Below are positions 1 through 8,635 of a stretch of 26,259 nucleotides of DNA, piece by piece. Source of the DNA: an uncultured Alistipes sp. (lineage in GTDB: Bacteria > Bacteroidota > Bacteroidia > Bacteroidales > UBA932). Where the stretch lies: positions 1-26,259 of the forward strand of contig URSC01000026.1 in assembly GCA_900550465.1 (NCBI GenBank), in the 5' to 3' direction. The translations under genes and the position numbers were made by a program. Below the pieces are notes generated by a model, which made no database searches, was not told the origin of the DNA, and saw nothing but the letters and a program-made list of their open reading frames with translations. Each line of letters begins with the position of its first letter. Position 1 is the stretch's first letter.

Positions 1-1
1 T

Positions 2-2308
2 CCAGGGGGGTTACTTTGGGCAGCCGCAACAGCCGGAGCAGCCGCGTATTCCCCTCTCCGGATTGAGGAACTTGGAGTTACCGTACCATCCGGTCAATCA
101 AGGGAATACTCTTACAGTGACAAGGAGGCCGGTTTCTATTACGGCCAGACTTCCGCGGACGATTTCGGCGACTGGTACGCCGGGTGGAATATCCGGGCCA
201 AGAGGATTTTCGCCGATTACCGGCTGTATGTGGACGGCAGGATGCTCAGCCGCAGGAATGCCTCCGTTACGGTGTGGCCTGACCGGCTTGAGAGGGTTCA
301 TGACTGCGCTGTGGAGACATTTGCCCTGGTGGACAGCCGGAAGGTACTGTTTGTCGGAGTGGAAGACGTGGCCGGCAGCTGGATAGGACTGGAGCTTACC
401 GGCAGCAATGTCACTCTGCCCCGCAAGGACGGCAATTCCGTGATATACGCGGCGGTGGAGGCACGGGGAGGTTTTGTCCGTATCTCCGCTCTGAATCCGG
501 ATGTTCAGCTGAGCTTCGACGGTAAGGTAGTGGAGGCTCCCCGCAATGCAGGCGGCTTCATCATCTCCTACGGCAATGAGACGGAAAGCCGGGAACTCGC
601 CTCGCAGTTCCGCTCCGAAGGGCGGCAGTGGCTCGCTCAGCGGCAGCAACGGATGCAGGCTCTTCTGGATGACAATGCCATGCGCTCCGACCTGCCCTCT
701 CTCGACAGGGCTGTCGCATGGATAGAACTGACTGCGGACGAGCTGGTGACCCGTCAGCACGGCGGCTGGGGCATGTACGCCGGCTTTCCATGGTTTACTG
801 ATTTCTGGGGCAGGGACATGTTCATTGCGATGCCGGGAGCAGTGCTCTGTACCGGAGAGTTCGATGTCGCCCGGGATATTCTTATGTCATTTGCCCGCTA
901 TCAGGATACCGACCCGGAGTCGGAGACTTACGGCCGCGTACCTAACCGCCTGAACCTCGACGGTATTCTTTACAACACCACCGACGGTACTCCCCGCTTT
1001 GTGATTCAGGCCTACGAGTATCTGAAATACACCGGAGACGTGGACTTCATCAAGCAGATATACCCCGCCGTGAAGACCGCCACTGACGCCTCGGCACGGC
1101 TTTTCACCGACGACCGCGGCTATCTGACCCATGCCGACGCCGATACCTGGATGGATGCCAAGCGTCAGGGCCAATACCCGTGCTCTCCCCGCGGAGACAG
1201 AGCGGTGGATATCCAGGCCCTATGGTATCAGCAGCTCAGATGTGCGGCAGACATGGCCCGTTACATGGGCGAGGAGCGCAAGGCCCGGCAGTGGGAGGCT
1301 CTGGCCGAAAAGGTCCGCGCAAATTTCGAGCACGATTTCATCGACCGCGAGTCGGGCATCATATACGACCATCTCAATTCCGACGGCACTCCCGACCTGC
1401 AGCTGCGTCCCAATACCGTCTACGCCCACGAGCTGATATCCGATACCCTGCTGAGAATGCAGGATACCCGCCGGATGTGGGAGCACCTGGTCTATCCCTG
1501 GGGCGTGTCGAGCCTCGACCAGAACGACGCTCAGTTCCATCCGTGGCATGAGATGTGGCACCGCTACCATAAGGACGATGCCTATCACAACGGCACTGTC
1601 TGGCTCTGGCTCAACGGTCAGGCGATGCAGAGGATGATAGAGTACGGTCAGCAGGACCTTGCGTTCAGACTTTTCTCCAACATGAACCGGCAGGCTCTCT
1701 GTGAGGGTGCGGTCGGCAGTCTGTCCGAATGCGCAGATCCATGGCCCCGTCCGGGCAGCACTTGGGTAAGGCGTTCGGGTACATTCCTCCAGGCCTGGAG
1801 CAACGGAGAGCATATCCGTGTGTGGGATCAGTATTTCCTCGGTGTGCGGCCCGATATGCTCAGCGGCCGGATTGATATCCAGCCCCGTATTCCTTCTGTA
1901 ATAACCTCTCTGGACCAGCGTGTCAGCATTGCCGACGGAGCGCTGGACTGCAAGTACGCCACCCGCCCCGGCGGCCGGACCGAATACCGCTATGAGTGGA
2001 CCGCTTCCCGGGAAGTCACTCTCAGCATCGCCATCGGGGCCTTTGCCCCTGTCGAAGTGACAGTTCCACAGGGCGGCCTGCTGACCCTGTCGTGTTCACC
2101 CGAATCCCTCACAGCCAGATTGTACGCTTCCGACGGTACGGTGCTGTACGAGACGGAGGCTGAGGCGGACCCGCACATTGCCGCTCTCCACGAGGAGTGG
2201 AACCGCTTCTTCGAAGGTACGGACTTCGCTGCTCCCAACTACCGCGAGAACCTCAAGTCGCTGTCCCGCTATTTTGACCCTCCCCTGGATTATCAGAGTA
2301 TAGAATAA
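2..2308 (+). CDS. Amylo-alpha-1,6-glucosidase / glycogen-debranching-like glycoside hydrolase (5' truncated)
   Basis: The frame is open from base 2, so the true start lies before the window; internal ATGs such as 230 would discard conserved sequence. The first visible residues (LLWAATAAAAYSP) look like the end of a signal peptide, so only a few dozen residues may be missing and the enzyme is probably exported. An N-terminal beta-rich region is followed by an (alpha/alpha)6-barrel of the GDE C-terminal type. Family-like motifs are WFTDFWGRD near 791-817, DTWMDA at 1141-1158 and YHNGTVWLWLNG near 1582-1617. Enzymes of this type hydrolyse alpha-1,6 branch glucosides; here the substrate is not proven and another alpha-glucoside is possible. 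The esterase gene begins 18 bp downstream without a clear promoter, which suggests one operon. Confidence 0.8.
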   Translation, partial: PGGLLWAAATAGAAAYSPLRIEELGVTVPSGQSREYSYSDKEAGFYYGQTSADDFGDWYAGWNIRAKRIFADYRLYVDGRMLSRRNASVTVWPDRLERVHDCAVETFALVDSRKVLFVGVEDVAGSWIGLELTGSNVTLPRKDGNSVIYAAVEARGGFVRISALNPDVQLSFDGKVVEAPRNAGGFIISYGNETESRELASQFRSEGRQWLAQRQQRMQALLDDNAMRSDLPSLDRAVAWIELTADELVTRQHGGWGMYAGFPWFTDFWGRDMFIAMPGAVLCTGEFDVARDILMSFARYQDTDPESETYGRVPNRLNLDGILYNTTDGTPRFVIQAYEYLKYTGDVDFIKQIYPAVKTATDASARLFTDDRGYLTHADADTWMDAKRQGQYPCSPRGDRAVDIQALWYQQLRCAADMARYMGEERKARQWEALAEKVRANFEHDFIDRESGIIYDHLNSDGTPDLQLRPNTVYAHELISDTLLRMQDTRRMWEHLVYPWGVSSLDQNDAQFHPWHEMWHRYHKDDAYHNGTVWLWLNGQAMQRMIEYGQQDLAFRLFSNMNRQALCEGAVGSLSECADPWPRPGSTWVRRSGTFLQAWSNGEHIRVWDQYFLGVRPDMLSGRIDIQPRIPSVITSLDQRVSIADGALDCKYATRPGGRTEYRYEWTASREVTLSIAIGAFAPVEVTVPQGGLLTLSCSPESLTARLYASDGTVLYETEAEADPHIAALHEEWNRFFEGTDFAAPNYRENLKSLSRYFDPPLDYQSIE

Positions 2309-2326
2309 TTATAAAAAGTAAGGATT

Positions 2327-3541
2327 ATGTTTATTGTAAATTGGAACAGAAGTACGGTGGCTTTTCTGACCGCCGTACTTTTATCGGTATTTCCGGCCGG
2401 CGCACAGCAGGCCATCTGGTCTACACGGGCAGTCACCTCTCCTGAAGTATATCCTGACGGCAGGGTTACATTCCGTCTGTTCGCACCGAAGGCGGTGGAG
2501 GTATGGGTCGAGGGGGATTTTCTCTCCGATTCACTTTACGGTGACTCTCAGGGCAATTACAGGGCAGAGCTCCGTGAGGGCGAGGACGGTGTCTGGGAGC
2601 ATACGACTCCTCCGCTTCGTTCAGAGCTCTACAGCTATACTTTCAGAGTGGACGGACTGAAGGTGCTGGATATGTCCAATGTTTTCATTAAGAGGGATGT
2701 CTCCTCTCTGACAAATTATTTCATCGTGGAAGGGAATCCCGGAGACCTGTATTCCGTGCAGGACGTTCCGCACGGCACTGTCTCCAAAGTATGGTATGAA
2801 AGTCCGGCTTTAGGGACGGTCCGCCGCATGACGGTCTACACTCCTGCGGGCTATGACAGCGGCAAGGGCCGGTATCCTGTGCTTTATCTGCTGCACGGCA
2901 TGGGCGGGGATGAGGAGGCCTGGAGCGACCTGGGCAGGGCAGCGGAGATTCTGGACAATCTCATAGCTGCCGGCCGCTGCTTGCCGATGATAGTGGTAAT
3001 GCCTAACGGCCATGTATTCAACGATGCTGCTCCCGGTCAGACACCGGGCGGTCTGGAACAGCCTGATTTCAACCGCTCCGGAGAGGCAGCCTGTACGATG
3101 GAGGAGTCCTTCCCCGATATCCTCAACTATGTCGAGCAGCATTACCGTGTGCGCAAGGACAAGGCCTCCAGAGCCATAGCCGGTCTTTCGATGGGCGGCG
3201 GCCATGCGATGAACATCTCCAGGATGTACCCGGACATGTTCGATTATGTGGGCCTGTTTTCAGCGGCTGTTATGCCGAGGGAGAAGAGGACGGACGGCGG
3301 TTCTGCCGCAGGGGCGTATTCGGATATTGAGAGCAGCCTGGCGGTGCAGTTCTCCAAGGAACCGGCCCTTTACTGGATAGGTATCGGAAAGGAGGATTTC
3401 CTGTACGGGTATAATGAGGACTACCGCGCATTTCTGGACAGTCATGACTGGCCCTATACCTACTATGAGAATGGCGAGGGGCATATATGGCGCAATTGGC
3501 GGATCTACCTCGCGGAGTTCCTGCCTCTGCTGTTCCGGTAG
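2327..3541 (+). CDS. Secreted alpha/beta-hydrolase esterase with N-terminal E-set/CBM48-like domain
   Basis: A signal peptide (about residues 1-26, ending AGA-QQ) is followed by an immunoglobulin-like E-set domain of the kind found in front of CE1-like esterases (about 30-125; VTFRLFAPKAVEVWVEGDF). The esterase D / alpha-beta-hydrolase domain fills the rest. The nucleophile elbow is GLSMGGG with Ser288. The catalytic His is probably His386 in GEGHIWRNW, and Asp357 in GKEDFLYG is a candidate acid. LLYLLHGMGG-type sequence forms the oxyanion region. Homologues deacylate decorated carbohydrates, for example acetyl or feruloyl esters; the exact ester cannot be read here. It lies 18 bp after the debranching-like enzyme, so the two may act on one exported glycan. 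It converges on the glycerate kinase with a 15 bp gap. Confidence 0.8.
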   Translation: MFIVNWNRSTVAFLTAVLLSVFPAGAQQAIWSTRAVTSPEVYPDGRVTFRLFAPKAVEVWVEGDFLSDSLYGDSQGNYRAELREGEDGVWEHTTPPLRSELYSYTFRVDGLKVLDMSNVFIKRDVSSLTNYFIVEGNPGDLYSVQDVPHGTVSKVWYESPALGTVRRMTVYTPAGYDSGKGRYPVLYLLHGMGGDEEAWSDLGRAAEILDNLIAAGRCLPMIVVMPNGHVFNDAAPGQTPGGLEQPDFNRSGEAACTMEESFPDILNYVEQHYRVRKDKASRAIAGLSMGGGHAMNISRMYPDMFDYVGLFSAAVMPREKRTDGGSAAGAYSDIESSLAVQFSKEPALYWIGIGKEDFLYGYNEDYRAFLDSHDWPYTYYENGEGHIWRNWRIYLAEFLPLLFR

Positions 3542-3556
3542 TCACTTTCCTGTCCT

Positions 3557-4720
3557 TCAGTCCTGCAGGGCCGAGGCTACGGCATGCCGGATGATGGCCG
3601 GCGCGTCACTGTAGGTGTCTTCGCCCGGGGCTGCCGAGGATGAAAGCTCGATGACACGGGAAATGCCTATGGCTGCAAGCTGGTCTGCCGGAACCCTGCA
3701 GGTGCCGGTGACGACCCAGAGGGGCTTGCCGTAACGGCGGCACAGGGTGGCGATGCCGGCGGGGAGTTTGCCGGTCAGGGATGACTTGTCGAAGCGGCCC
3801 TCGCCGGTGATGACCAGATCGGCCGACGCAATCTCCTCTTCCAGATGCAGCATGGAGGCGAAGACCTGCCATCCGGCCGCAAGTTCCGCTCCTAAAGCGG
3901 CTTTCAGGGCGTATCCCGTACCTCCGGCGGCTCCGGCCCCGGGGAAGTCTGGAACTCCGATGACCCTTACCCAGTTTTCCAAAGCATTCTCGAATACCGG
4001 GATGTCCTGCTTGCGGCATCCTTTCTGCGGACCGTATACCGCTGTGGCTCCGAGAGGACCGAGCAGCGGGCTTGTCACATCGGTGGCTACGGTGATGCGG
4101 GTCTGACGCAGGTGAGGGCAGATGTCAGCCACGGAGCGGTCCGAGGCTGCTTCTATGCCGCTGATGAAAGTGGGTATGTCCTTGTTGCGGAATGGATTGG
4201 AGTTAGTGAAGGACCAGCCGAGGGCGGAGAGTAGGCCGAAGCCGCCGTCGTTGGTGCCGCTGCCGCCGATAGCCAGGAGTATCTCCCGCACCCCGTGGCT
4301 CTCGATACATTCGCGCAGGACGGTGCCGAGGCCGTAGGTAGTGGAGCGCAGCAGGTTGCGCCGTTCCCTCGGAATCATGTTGAGGCCGCAGACCGAGGCC
4401 ATCTCCACGAATGCACGGCTGGTGCCGTCCTCCGCGCCGTACAGCAGTACCGGGGCGAGTATCTGCGATCCCAGGTGATTGACCGTCGGAATGAATTCCT
4501 TCCTATAGCCTATGCCGCTCTCCCGCAGGGCTCTCTCCATTACTCCCATGCTGCCTTCTCCTCCGTCCGCCATGGGGCGCAGGAGAATCTGCGGCATTGT
4601 CCTTCCTGCCTCCTTGCATCCCTCCGTGATACCGTCCCGGACGGCCTCCGAAGCCTGCACTGCTGTCATTGAGCCCTTGAATTTGTCAGTTGCTATTACT
4701 ATTTTGCCAAAACCGCTCAT
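3557..4720 (-). CDS. glxK: Glycerate kinase (GlxK/GarK family)
   Basis: This cytoplasmic kinase phosphorylates D-glycerate with ATP, feeding it into lower glycolysis. Its 387 residues match the usual length of about 380. The N-terminus carries the family signature VIATDKFKGSMTA (Asp12, Lys13, Lys15). Further family motifs are LLAIGGSGTNDGGFGLL in the middle and VITGEGRFDKSSLTGKLP near the C-terminus. The start at 4720 gives the standard N-terminus. A TAAATTTG element on the reverse strand at 4740-4747 fits a -7 box but has no good -33 partner. The gene is divergent from the S46 peptidase with only 42 bp between start codons and convergent with the esterase, so it is probably monocistronic. 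Family GlxK/GarK enzymes give 2-phosphoglycerate; that specificity is taken from the family. Confidence 0.92.
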   Translation of the reverse strand: MSGFGKIVIATDKFKGSMTAVQASEAVRDGITEGCKEAGRTMPQILLRPMADGGEGSMGVMERALRESGIGYRKEFIPTVNHLGSQILAPVLLYGAEDGTSRAFVEMASVCGLNMIPRERRNLLRSTTYGLGTVLRECIESHGVREILLAIGGSGTNDGGFGLLSALGWSFTNSNPFRNKDIPTFISGIEAASDRSVADICPHLRQTRITVATDVTSPLLGPLGATAVYGPQKGCRKQDIPVFENALENWVRVIGVPDFPGAGAAGGTGYALKAALGAELAAGWQVFASMLHLEEEIASADLVITGEGRFDKSSLTGKLPAGIATLCRRYGKPLWVVTGTCRVPADQLAAIGISRVIELSSSAAPGEDTYSDAPAIIRHAVASALQD

Positions 4721-4734
4721 AATTTTTATATTTG
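4703..4734 (+). promoter_or_regulatory. Bacteroidota-type promoter for the S46 peptidase gene
   Basis: A -33 TTTG at 4703-4706 and a -7 TATATTTG at 4727-4734 are separated by exactly 20 bp, matching the Bacteroidota housekeeping consensus (TTTG, 19-21 bp, TAnnTTTG). The predicted transcript would start around 4740 and have an A-rich leader of about 20-25 nt without a Shine-Dalgarno sequence before the ATG at 4763. The -33 box lies inside the first codons of glxK on the other strand. It is the only full promoter match found in front of the nine-gene run that ends at 17553. Confidence 0.75.
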
Positions 4735-4739
4735 TGTTT

Positions 4740-4747
4740 CAAATTTA
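4740..4747 (-). promoter_or_regulatory. Possible -7 element for glxK
   Basis: The reverse strand reads TAAATTTG, an exact match to TAnnTTTG, 19 nt before the glxK start. No TTTG is present about 20 bp further upstream, where the sequence is only T-rich, so this is a partial match. It sits just downstream of the peptidase -7 box on the opposite strand, so the two polymerases would compete for overlapping DNA. Confidence 0.4.
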
Positions 4748-4762
4748 AAAAATTTCAGAAAA

Positions 4763-6913
4763 ATGAAAAAATCTACATTGCTTGGCTTGATGCTGCTGCT
4801 TATGCCCCTGGCTCCCGTAAAGGCCGACGAGGGTATGTGGCTGCTGCCCCTGCTGGAAAAGATGAACAGCGGGAAAATGACGGAGTTGGGATTTGAGATT
4901 ACTCCCCAGGAGATCTATAACCTGAACACTTCGTCCCTGAAGGACGCCATCGTGGTTTTCGGCGGCGGATGCACCGGAGAGATCGTCTCTGACAAGGGAC
5001 TGCTCTTCACAAACCACCACTGCGGCTTCGGTACCATTCAGAGCCTCAGTTCCGTGGAACATAACTACCTCCGTGACGGCTATTGGGCCCTCAGCCTCGA
5101 CGAGGAACTGCCCGCACCGGGCCTCAGCGTGAGGTTCCTCGAGAGCTTCACCGACGTGACGGCAGATGTCAACAAGGCCCTGGCCAAGGCCAAGACCTCC
5201 GAAGACAAGGAGAAGGCCATGACCAAACTGCAGAATAAACTCGCGAAGAAGGCAGGCTGCGACGGTAAGTTTATCGTCGGAGGCATCAACTCGTTCTATG
5301 GAGGAAATACCTACTATTTCATAGTTTACAAGGTATTCAGGGATGTGCGTTTTGTGGGCGCTCCCCCTCAGTCAATCGGTAAGTTCGGCGCCGACACCGA
5401 CAACTGGATGTGGCCCCGTCACACCGGAGACTTCTCCATCTTCCGCGTGTATGCCGACCAGAACAACAACCCCGCCGAGTACTCCGAGGACAACGTGCCC
5501 TATACCCCGAAACAATATCTGAAGGTGTCCATAGCCGGCTACGAGGAGGGTTCTCCCGCCATGATCATGGGATATCCCGGCTCGACCAACCGTTTCATGA
5601 CTGCTTCCGAGCTGCGTGAGACCACCGAGAAGAACGAGGCCGCCATAAAGGTGCGCACCCTCCGTCAGGATGTGCTGATGGCCGACATGGAGGCTGATCC
5701 CAAGATCATGCTCCAGTACGCCAGCAAGTACGCCGGCTCGTCCAACGGCTGGAAGAAGTGGATCGGCATGAACGAGACCTTTGCAAAGCTCGGAGTCGAG
5801 GCACGCCGCGCCGCTGAGGAACAGGCATTCACCGAGTGGGTCAATGCAGGCGGAGAGGAGCGTATCGCCCGCTACGGCAAGGCTCTCGAGAACATCAACG
5901 CTGCTGTCGAGGGACGTAAGGCCGACTATATCCTGATGACCTACATCAACGAGAGCGTGGGCCGTATCGAGCTCGTGAGCGCAGCTGCCAACGCCAAGAG
6001 GATTACCGATGCCCTTGCAGCAGAGGATCCCGCTGAGAAAGAGGAGCAGCTTGCAGGTGTAAGCCGCCGTCTGGAGTCCTTCTACGAGGACTATTCCATG
6101 CCGACTGACAAGAAAGTGGCTGTAGCCATGATTCAGCTGCTCAAGGAGAGCATCCCCGCAGACCAGCTGCCTTCATTCTACAAGGATATCGACAGCCGGT
6201 TCGGCGGTGACATCAATGCATACGTGGAGGATCTGTATGCCAAATCCGTATTCACATCTCTCGATAAGGTCAATGCAGCTATAGCAGCCGGTGATGCCGA
6301 TGCTCTGCTGAATGACCCTGCATGTGCAGTCCGTACATCCTATCTTGAGAGTTCCCGTCCTCATGCTGAGGTCTACAGTTCATTCTCCGAGCAGTTCGCC
6401 CAGGGTAAAAAGGACTATATCGCAGGAACCCTCGAGATGCGTGAGGGCGAGGCCATCTATCCCGATGCCAACTTCACCATGCGTCTGACTTACGGTACCG
6501 TCCTGCCCTACTATCCCCGCGATGCCGTTTTCTACAACTACTACACCACCCTCAAGGGCGTGATGGAGAAGGAAGATCCGAACAACTGGGAGTTCGTAGT
6601 GCCCGAGAAGCTGAAAGAGCTGTACGAGGCCAAGGATTACGGCCGCTATGCCAACGAGAAGGGTGAGATGCCCGTGGCTTTCATCGGCAACCTCGACATC
6701 ACCGGCGGTAACTCCGGCTCTCCTATCATGAACGGCCGCGGCGAGCTCATCGGTCTGGCCTTTGACGGCAACTGGGAGTCCATGAGCGGTGACATCATCT
6801 TCGAGCCCGAGCTCCAGAGGTGCATCAGCGTGGATATCCGCTACGTCCTCTTCATCATCGAGAAGCTGGGCGGTGCCACCAATCTGATCGACGAACTGGA
6901 TATCGTTGAATAA
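4763..6913 (+). CDS. dpp7: S46-family dipeptidyl-peptidase, DPP7-like
   Basis: This is a 716-residue exported serine exopeptidase of the S46 family, which removes dipeptides from the N-terminus of oligopeptides in the periplasm. A signal peptide (about 1-21, ending VKA-DE) is present. The catalytic His lies in TNHHCGFG (His85/His86), the Asp in WPRHTGDFS, and the nucleophile is Ser651 in GGNSGSP. The residue 18 positions after the Ser is Gly669 (AFDGNWES). In DPP11 this position is Arg673 and gives Asp/Glu preference; Gly is the DPP7 state, associated with hydrophobic or broad P1 preference. Length and C-terminus (VDIRYVLFIIEKLGG) are typical, so it is intact. Mrp follows after 17 bp. Specificity is inferred from one position only. 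Confidence 0.93.
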   Translation: MKKSTLLGLMLLLMPLAPVKADEGMWLLPLLEKMNSGKMTELGFEITPQEIYNLNTSSLKDAIVVFGGGCTGEIVSDKGLLFTNHHCGFGTIQSLSSVEHNYLRDGYWALSLDEELPAPGLSVRFLESFTDVTADVNKALAKAKTSEDKEKAMTKLQNKLAKKAGCDGKFIVGGINSFYGGNTYYFIVYKVFRDVRFVGAPPQSIGKFGADTDNWMWPRHTGDFSIFRVYADQNNNPAEYSEDNVPYTPKQYLKVSIAGYEEGSPAMIMGYPGSTNRFMTASELRETTEKNEAAIKVRTLRQDVLMADMEADPKIMLQYASKYAGSSNGWKKWIGMNETFAKLGVEARRAAEEQAFTEWVNAGGEERIARYGKALENINAAVEGRKADYILMTYINESVGRIELVSAAANAKRITDALAAEDPAEKEEQLAGVSRRLESFYEDYSMPTDKKVAVAMIQLLKESIPADQLPSFYKDIDSRFGGDINAYVEDLYAKSVFTSLDKVNAAIAAGDADALLNDPACAVRTSYLESSRPHAEVYSSFSEQFAQGKKDYIAGTLEMREGEAIYPDANFTMRLTYGTVLPYYPRDAVFYNYYTTLKGVMEKEDPNNWEFVVPEKLKELYEAKDYGRYANEKGEMPVAFIGNLDITGGNSGSPIMNGRGELIGLAFDGNWESMSGDIIFEPELQRCISVDIRYVLFIIEKLGGATNLIDELDIVE

Positions 6914-6930
6914 TTTACTCTTACACGGAA

Positions 6931-8001
6931 ATGATTTTAGAAACCCTTTCAAAGATCATTCATCCGGCGGCTGACAAGGACATCGTCTCCCTCGGTCTCG
7001 TCGAGGACATTAAGCTCTTCGACGGGAACGGGGCTGCCGTCGAACCTACGGATCCGCAAGCCGGAGAGAAGGCCGTGCTGGTCCGTTTCAAGTTGGTAGT
7101 GCCTTCTCCGGACCCCCTTCTGTCCTCTATCAAGAAGGAGTGCGAGCAGGCTATGGCCGCGGAGTTCCCTCACGCCAAGATATCCATCATCGAGCTGGTG
7201 CGGGAACGCAAGCCCACCAAGAAGACGGTCAATGACCTGGACGACACCCAGCTCCAGGGCATCGGCAAGATTATCGCCGTGGCCTCCGGCAAGGGCGGCG
7301 TGGGCAAGTCCACCGTCTCGGTCAATCTGGCCGTAGCCCTGTCCCTGAAGGGATACCGCGTAGGCCTGGTGGACGCCGATGTCTACGGACCCTCCATCCC
7401 CAAGATGACCGGCACAGAGGGGCAGGTACCCTACATGGATGAGGAGAAGGACCTGATCGTTCCCCTCGAGAAGTGGGGCATCAAGCTGCTCTCAATAGGT
7501 CACCTCGTGGCTCCCGAACAGGCCCTGATATGGCGCGGCCCCATGGCCAGCAACGCCATGAAACAGATAGTCATGCAGGTGGACTGGGGCGAGCTCGACT
7601 ACCTGCTCATCGACCTGCCTCCCGGCACGGGCGACATCCACATCTCGATGGTCCACGACATCCCCCTGACCGGAGCTGTAATCGTCACCACTCCCCAGCA
7701 GGTGGCCATCGCCGACGTGATAAAGAGCATCAACATGTTCCGCCACAAGGACGTGAACGTGCCGATACTCGGACTGGTCGAGAATATGGCCTGGTTCACC
7801 CCCGCGGAGCATCCCGAAGAGAAGTACTACATCTTCGGCAAGGACGGCGGCAGGAAGATGGCGGAGGAACTGAATATCCCGCTTCTGGGCAGCATTCCCA
7901 TCTACATGTCAGTAGAGGAGGGCGGAGACGCCGGCAGGCCCGCCGCATTCTCCGACGGTCCGGATGCCGCTGCCTTTGCTGCCATCGCCGACAAGCTGTA
8001 A
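6931..8001 (+). CDS. mrp: Mrp/ApbC-family P-loop ATPase, Fe-S cluster carrier type
   Basis: The protein combines an N-terminal MIP18/DUF59-like domain (about residues 1-95) with a Mrp/NBP35 P-loop NTPase domain (about 110-350). The deviant Walker A GKGGVGKST has Lys121 and Lys126, and later motifs are VDADVYGPSIPKM, WRGPMASNAM and LIDLPPGTGD. Family members bind and transfer Fe-S clusters to apoproteins in the cytoplasm. The CxxC cluster ligand pair that follows VENM in ApbC is absent here: the segment reads VENMAWFTPAEHPEEKYYIFG, with no cysteine. The only cysteine in the whole protein is Cys71 in the N-terminal domain. From memory, Bacteroidota Mrp proteins often have this variant. It sits 17 bp after the peptidase and 15 bp before the sigma factor gene, with no clear promoter between them. 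Confidence 0.9.
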   Translation: MILETLSKIIHPAADKDIVSLGLVEDIKLFDGNGAAVEPTDPQAGEKAVLVRFKLVVPSPDPLLSSIKKECEQAMAAEFPHAKISIIELVRERKPTKKTVNDLDDTQLQGIGKIIAVASGKGGVGKSTVSVNLAVALSLKGYRVGLVDADVYGPSIPKMTGTEGQVPYMDEEKDLIVPLEKWGIKLLSIGHLVAPEQALIWRGPMASNAMKQIVMQVDWGELDYLLIDLPPGTGDIHISMVHDIPLTGAVIVTTPQQVAIADVIKSINMFRHKDVNVPILGLVENMAWFTPAEHPEEKYYIFGKDGGRKMAEELNIPLLGSIPIYMSVEEGGDAGRPAAFSDGPDAAAFAAIADKL

Positions 8002-8016
8002 ACTGCAGATCAGCTT

Positions 8017-8556
8017 ATGGCCAATATCGCAGAGGACATACGTAATGGAGACGGGAAGGCGTTCGAGGTGTTCTACCGCCTGGAATACAACAATCTCGTA
8101 CACTTCATTACAAGTTATATCTGCGACAGCGAGAAGGCCCGCGACCTGGCCCAGGACGTCCTTTGCACGGTATGGGAGAAGCGCTGTTCCATACGGCCTG
8201 ATTCGAATCTCCGTGCATGGGTCTTTACCATAGCAAGGAACCGGACCCTGAATTTTCTGAAGGAGAAGAAACTGTTTTCCGATCCTTCCCTTACGAGTGT
8301 TTTGGAAGAAAGGACAGCTGCCCTCGAGGACCCGTCAGTGGAACATCTGATAGACTCGCTGGAGCTGTCCTCTTTAATTAGGAAGACATTTGATTCTCTG
8401 CCTGATACTGCCAGGGAGACATTTCACATGAGCAGACTTGACGGTATGACAAACAGGGAGATATCCGTAAAAAAAGGGCTCAGTGTCAAGGCTGTGGAAT
8501 ACCACATCAAGATATCGCTGCAGCATTTCCGCAAGAGGCTGAAAGAATATCTGTAG
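8017..8556 (+). CDS. ECF RNA polymerase sigma factor, FecI-like (Bacteroidota type)
   Basis: This 179-residue alternative sigma factor has two visible domains. Sigma region 2 spans about residues 12-80 (FYRLEYNNLVHFITSYI, ARDLAQDVLCTVWEKR, LRAWVFTIARNRTLNFLK). Region 4 spans about 118-176 and contains a helix-turn-helix (MTNREISVKKGLSVKAVEYH) that would read a -35-like element. Such factors sit directly before a FecR-type anti-sigma and a SusC transporter, as here, and switch on that transporter when its substrate is bound. It begins 15 bp after mrp with no TAnnTTTG box, so it may be read from the upstream peptidase promoter. FecR follows after a 79 bp A+T-rich gap. Its target promoter is most plausibly the susC leader, by inference. 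Confidence 0.93.
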   Translation: MANIAEDIRNGDGKAFEVFYRLEYNNLVHFITSYICDSEKARDLAQDVLCTVWEKRCSIRPDSNLRAWVFTIARNRTLNFLKEKKLFSDPSLTSVLEERTAALEDPSVEHLIDSLELSSLIRKTFDSLPDTARETFHMSRLDGMTNREISVKKGLSVKAVEYHIKISLQHFRKRLKEYL

Positions 8557-8635
8557 TGAAAATTTTGAAAAAATTTTTAGGACAGAGCACGGGTAAATTG
8601 TATTATAAATATAGTATAAGATTCGAGACTGAATT
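8557..8635 (+). promoter_or_regulatory. A+T-rich spacer between sigma factor and FecR genes, possible promoter region
   Basis: At 79 bp this is the longest gap in the 4763-17553 run. It starts with an A/T tract (8559-8578) and continues with TAAATTG and TATTATAAATATAG-like sequence. None of this matches TAnnTTTG at the right distance from a TTTG. It could hold an ECF-dependent or weak housekeeping promoter for fecR, but the sequence alone does not establish this. Confidence 0.25.

Noticed and set aside
8559..8578. A/T palindromic tract after the sigma gene as an intrinsic terminator
   Set aside because: It lacks a G+C stem; pure A/T pairing would not form a stable terminator hairpin.
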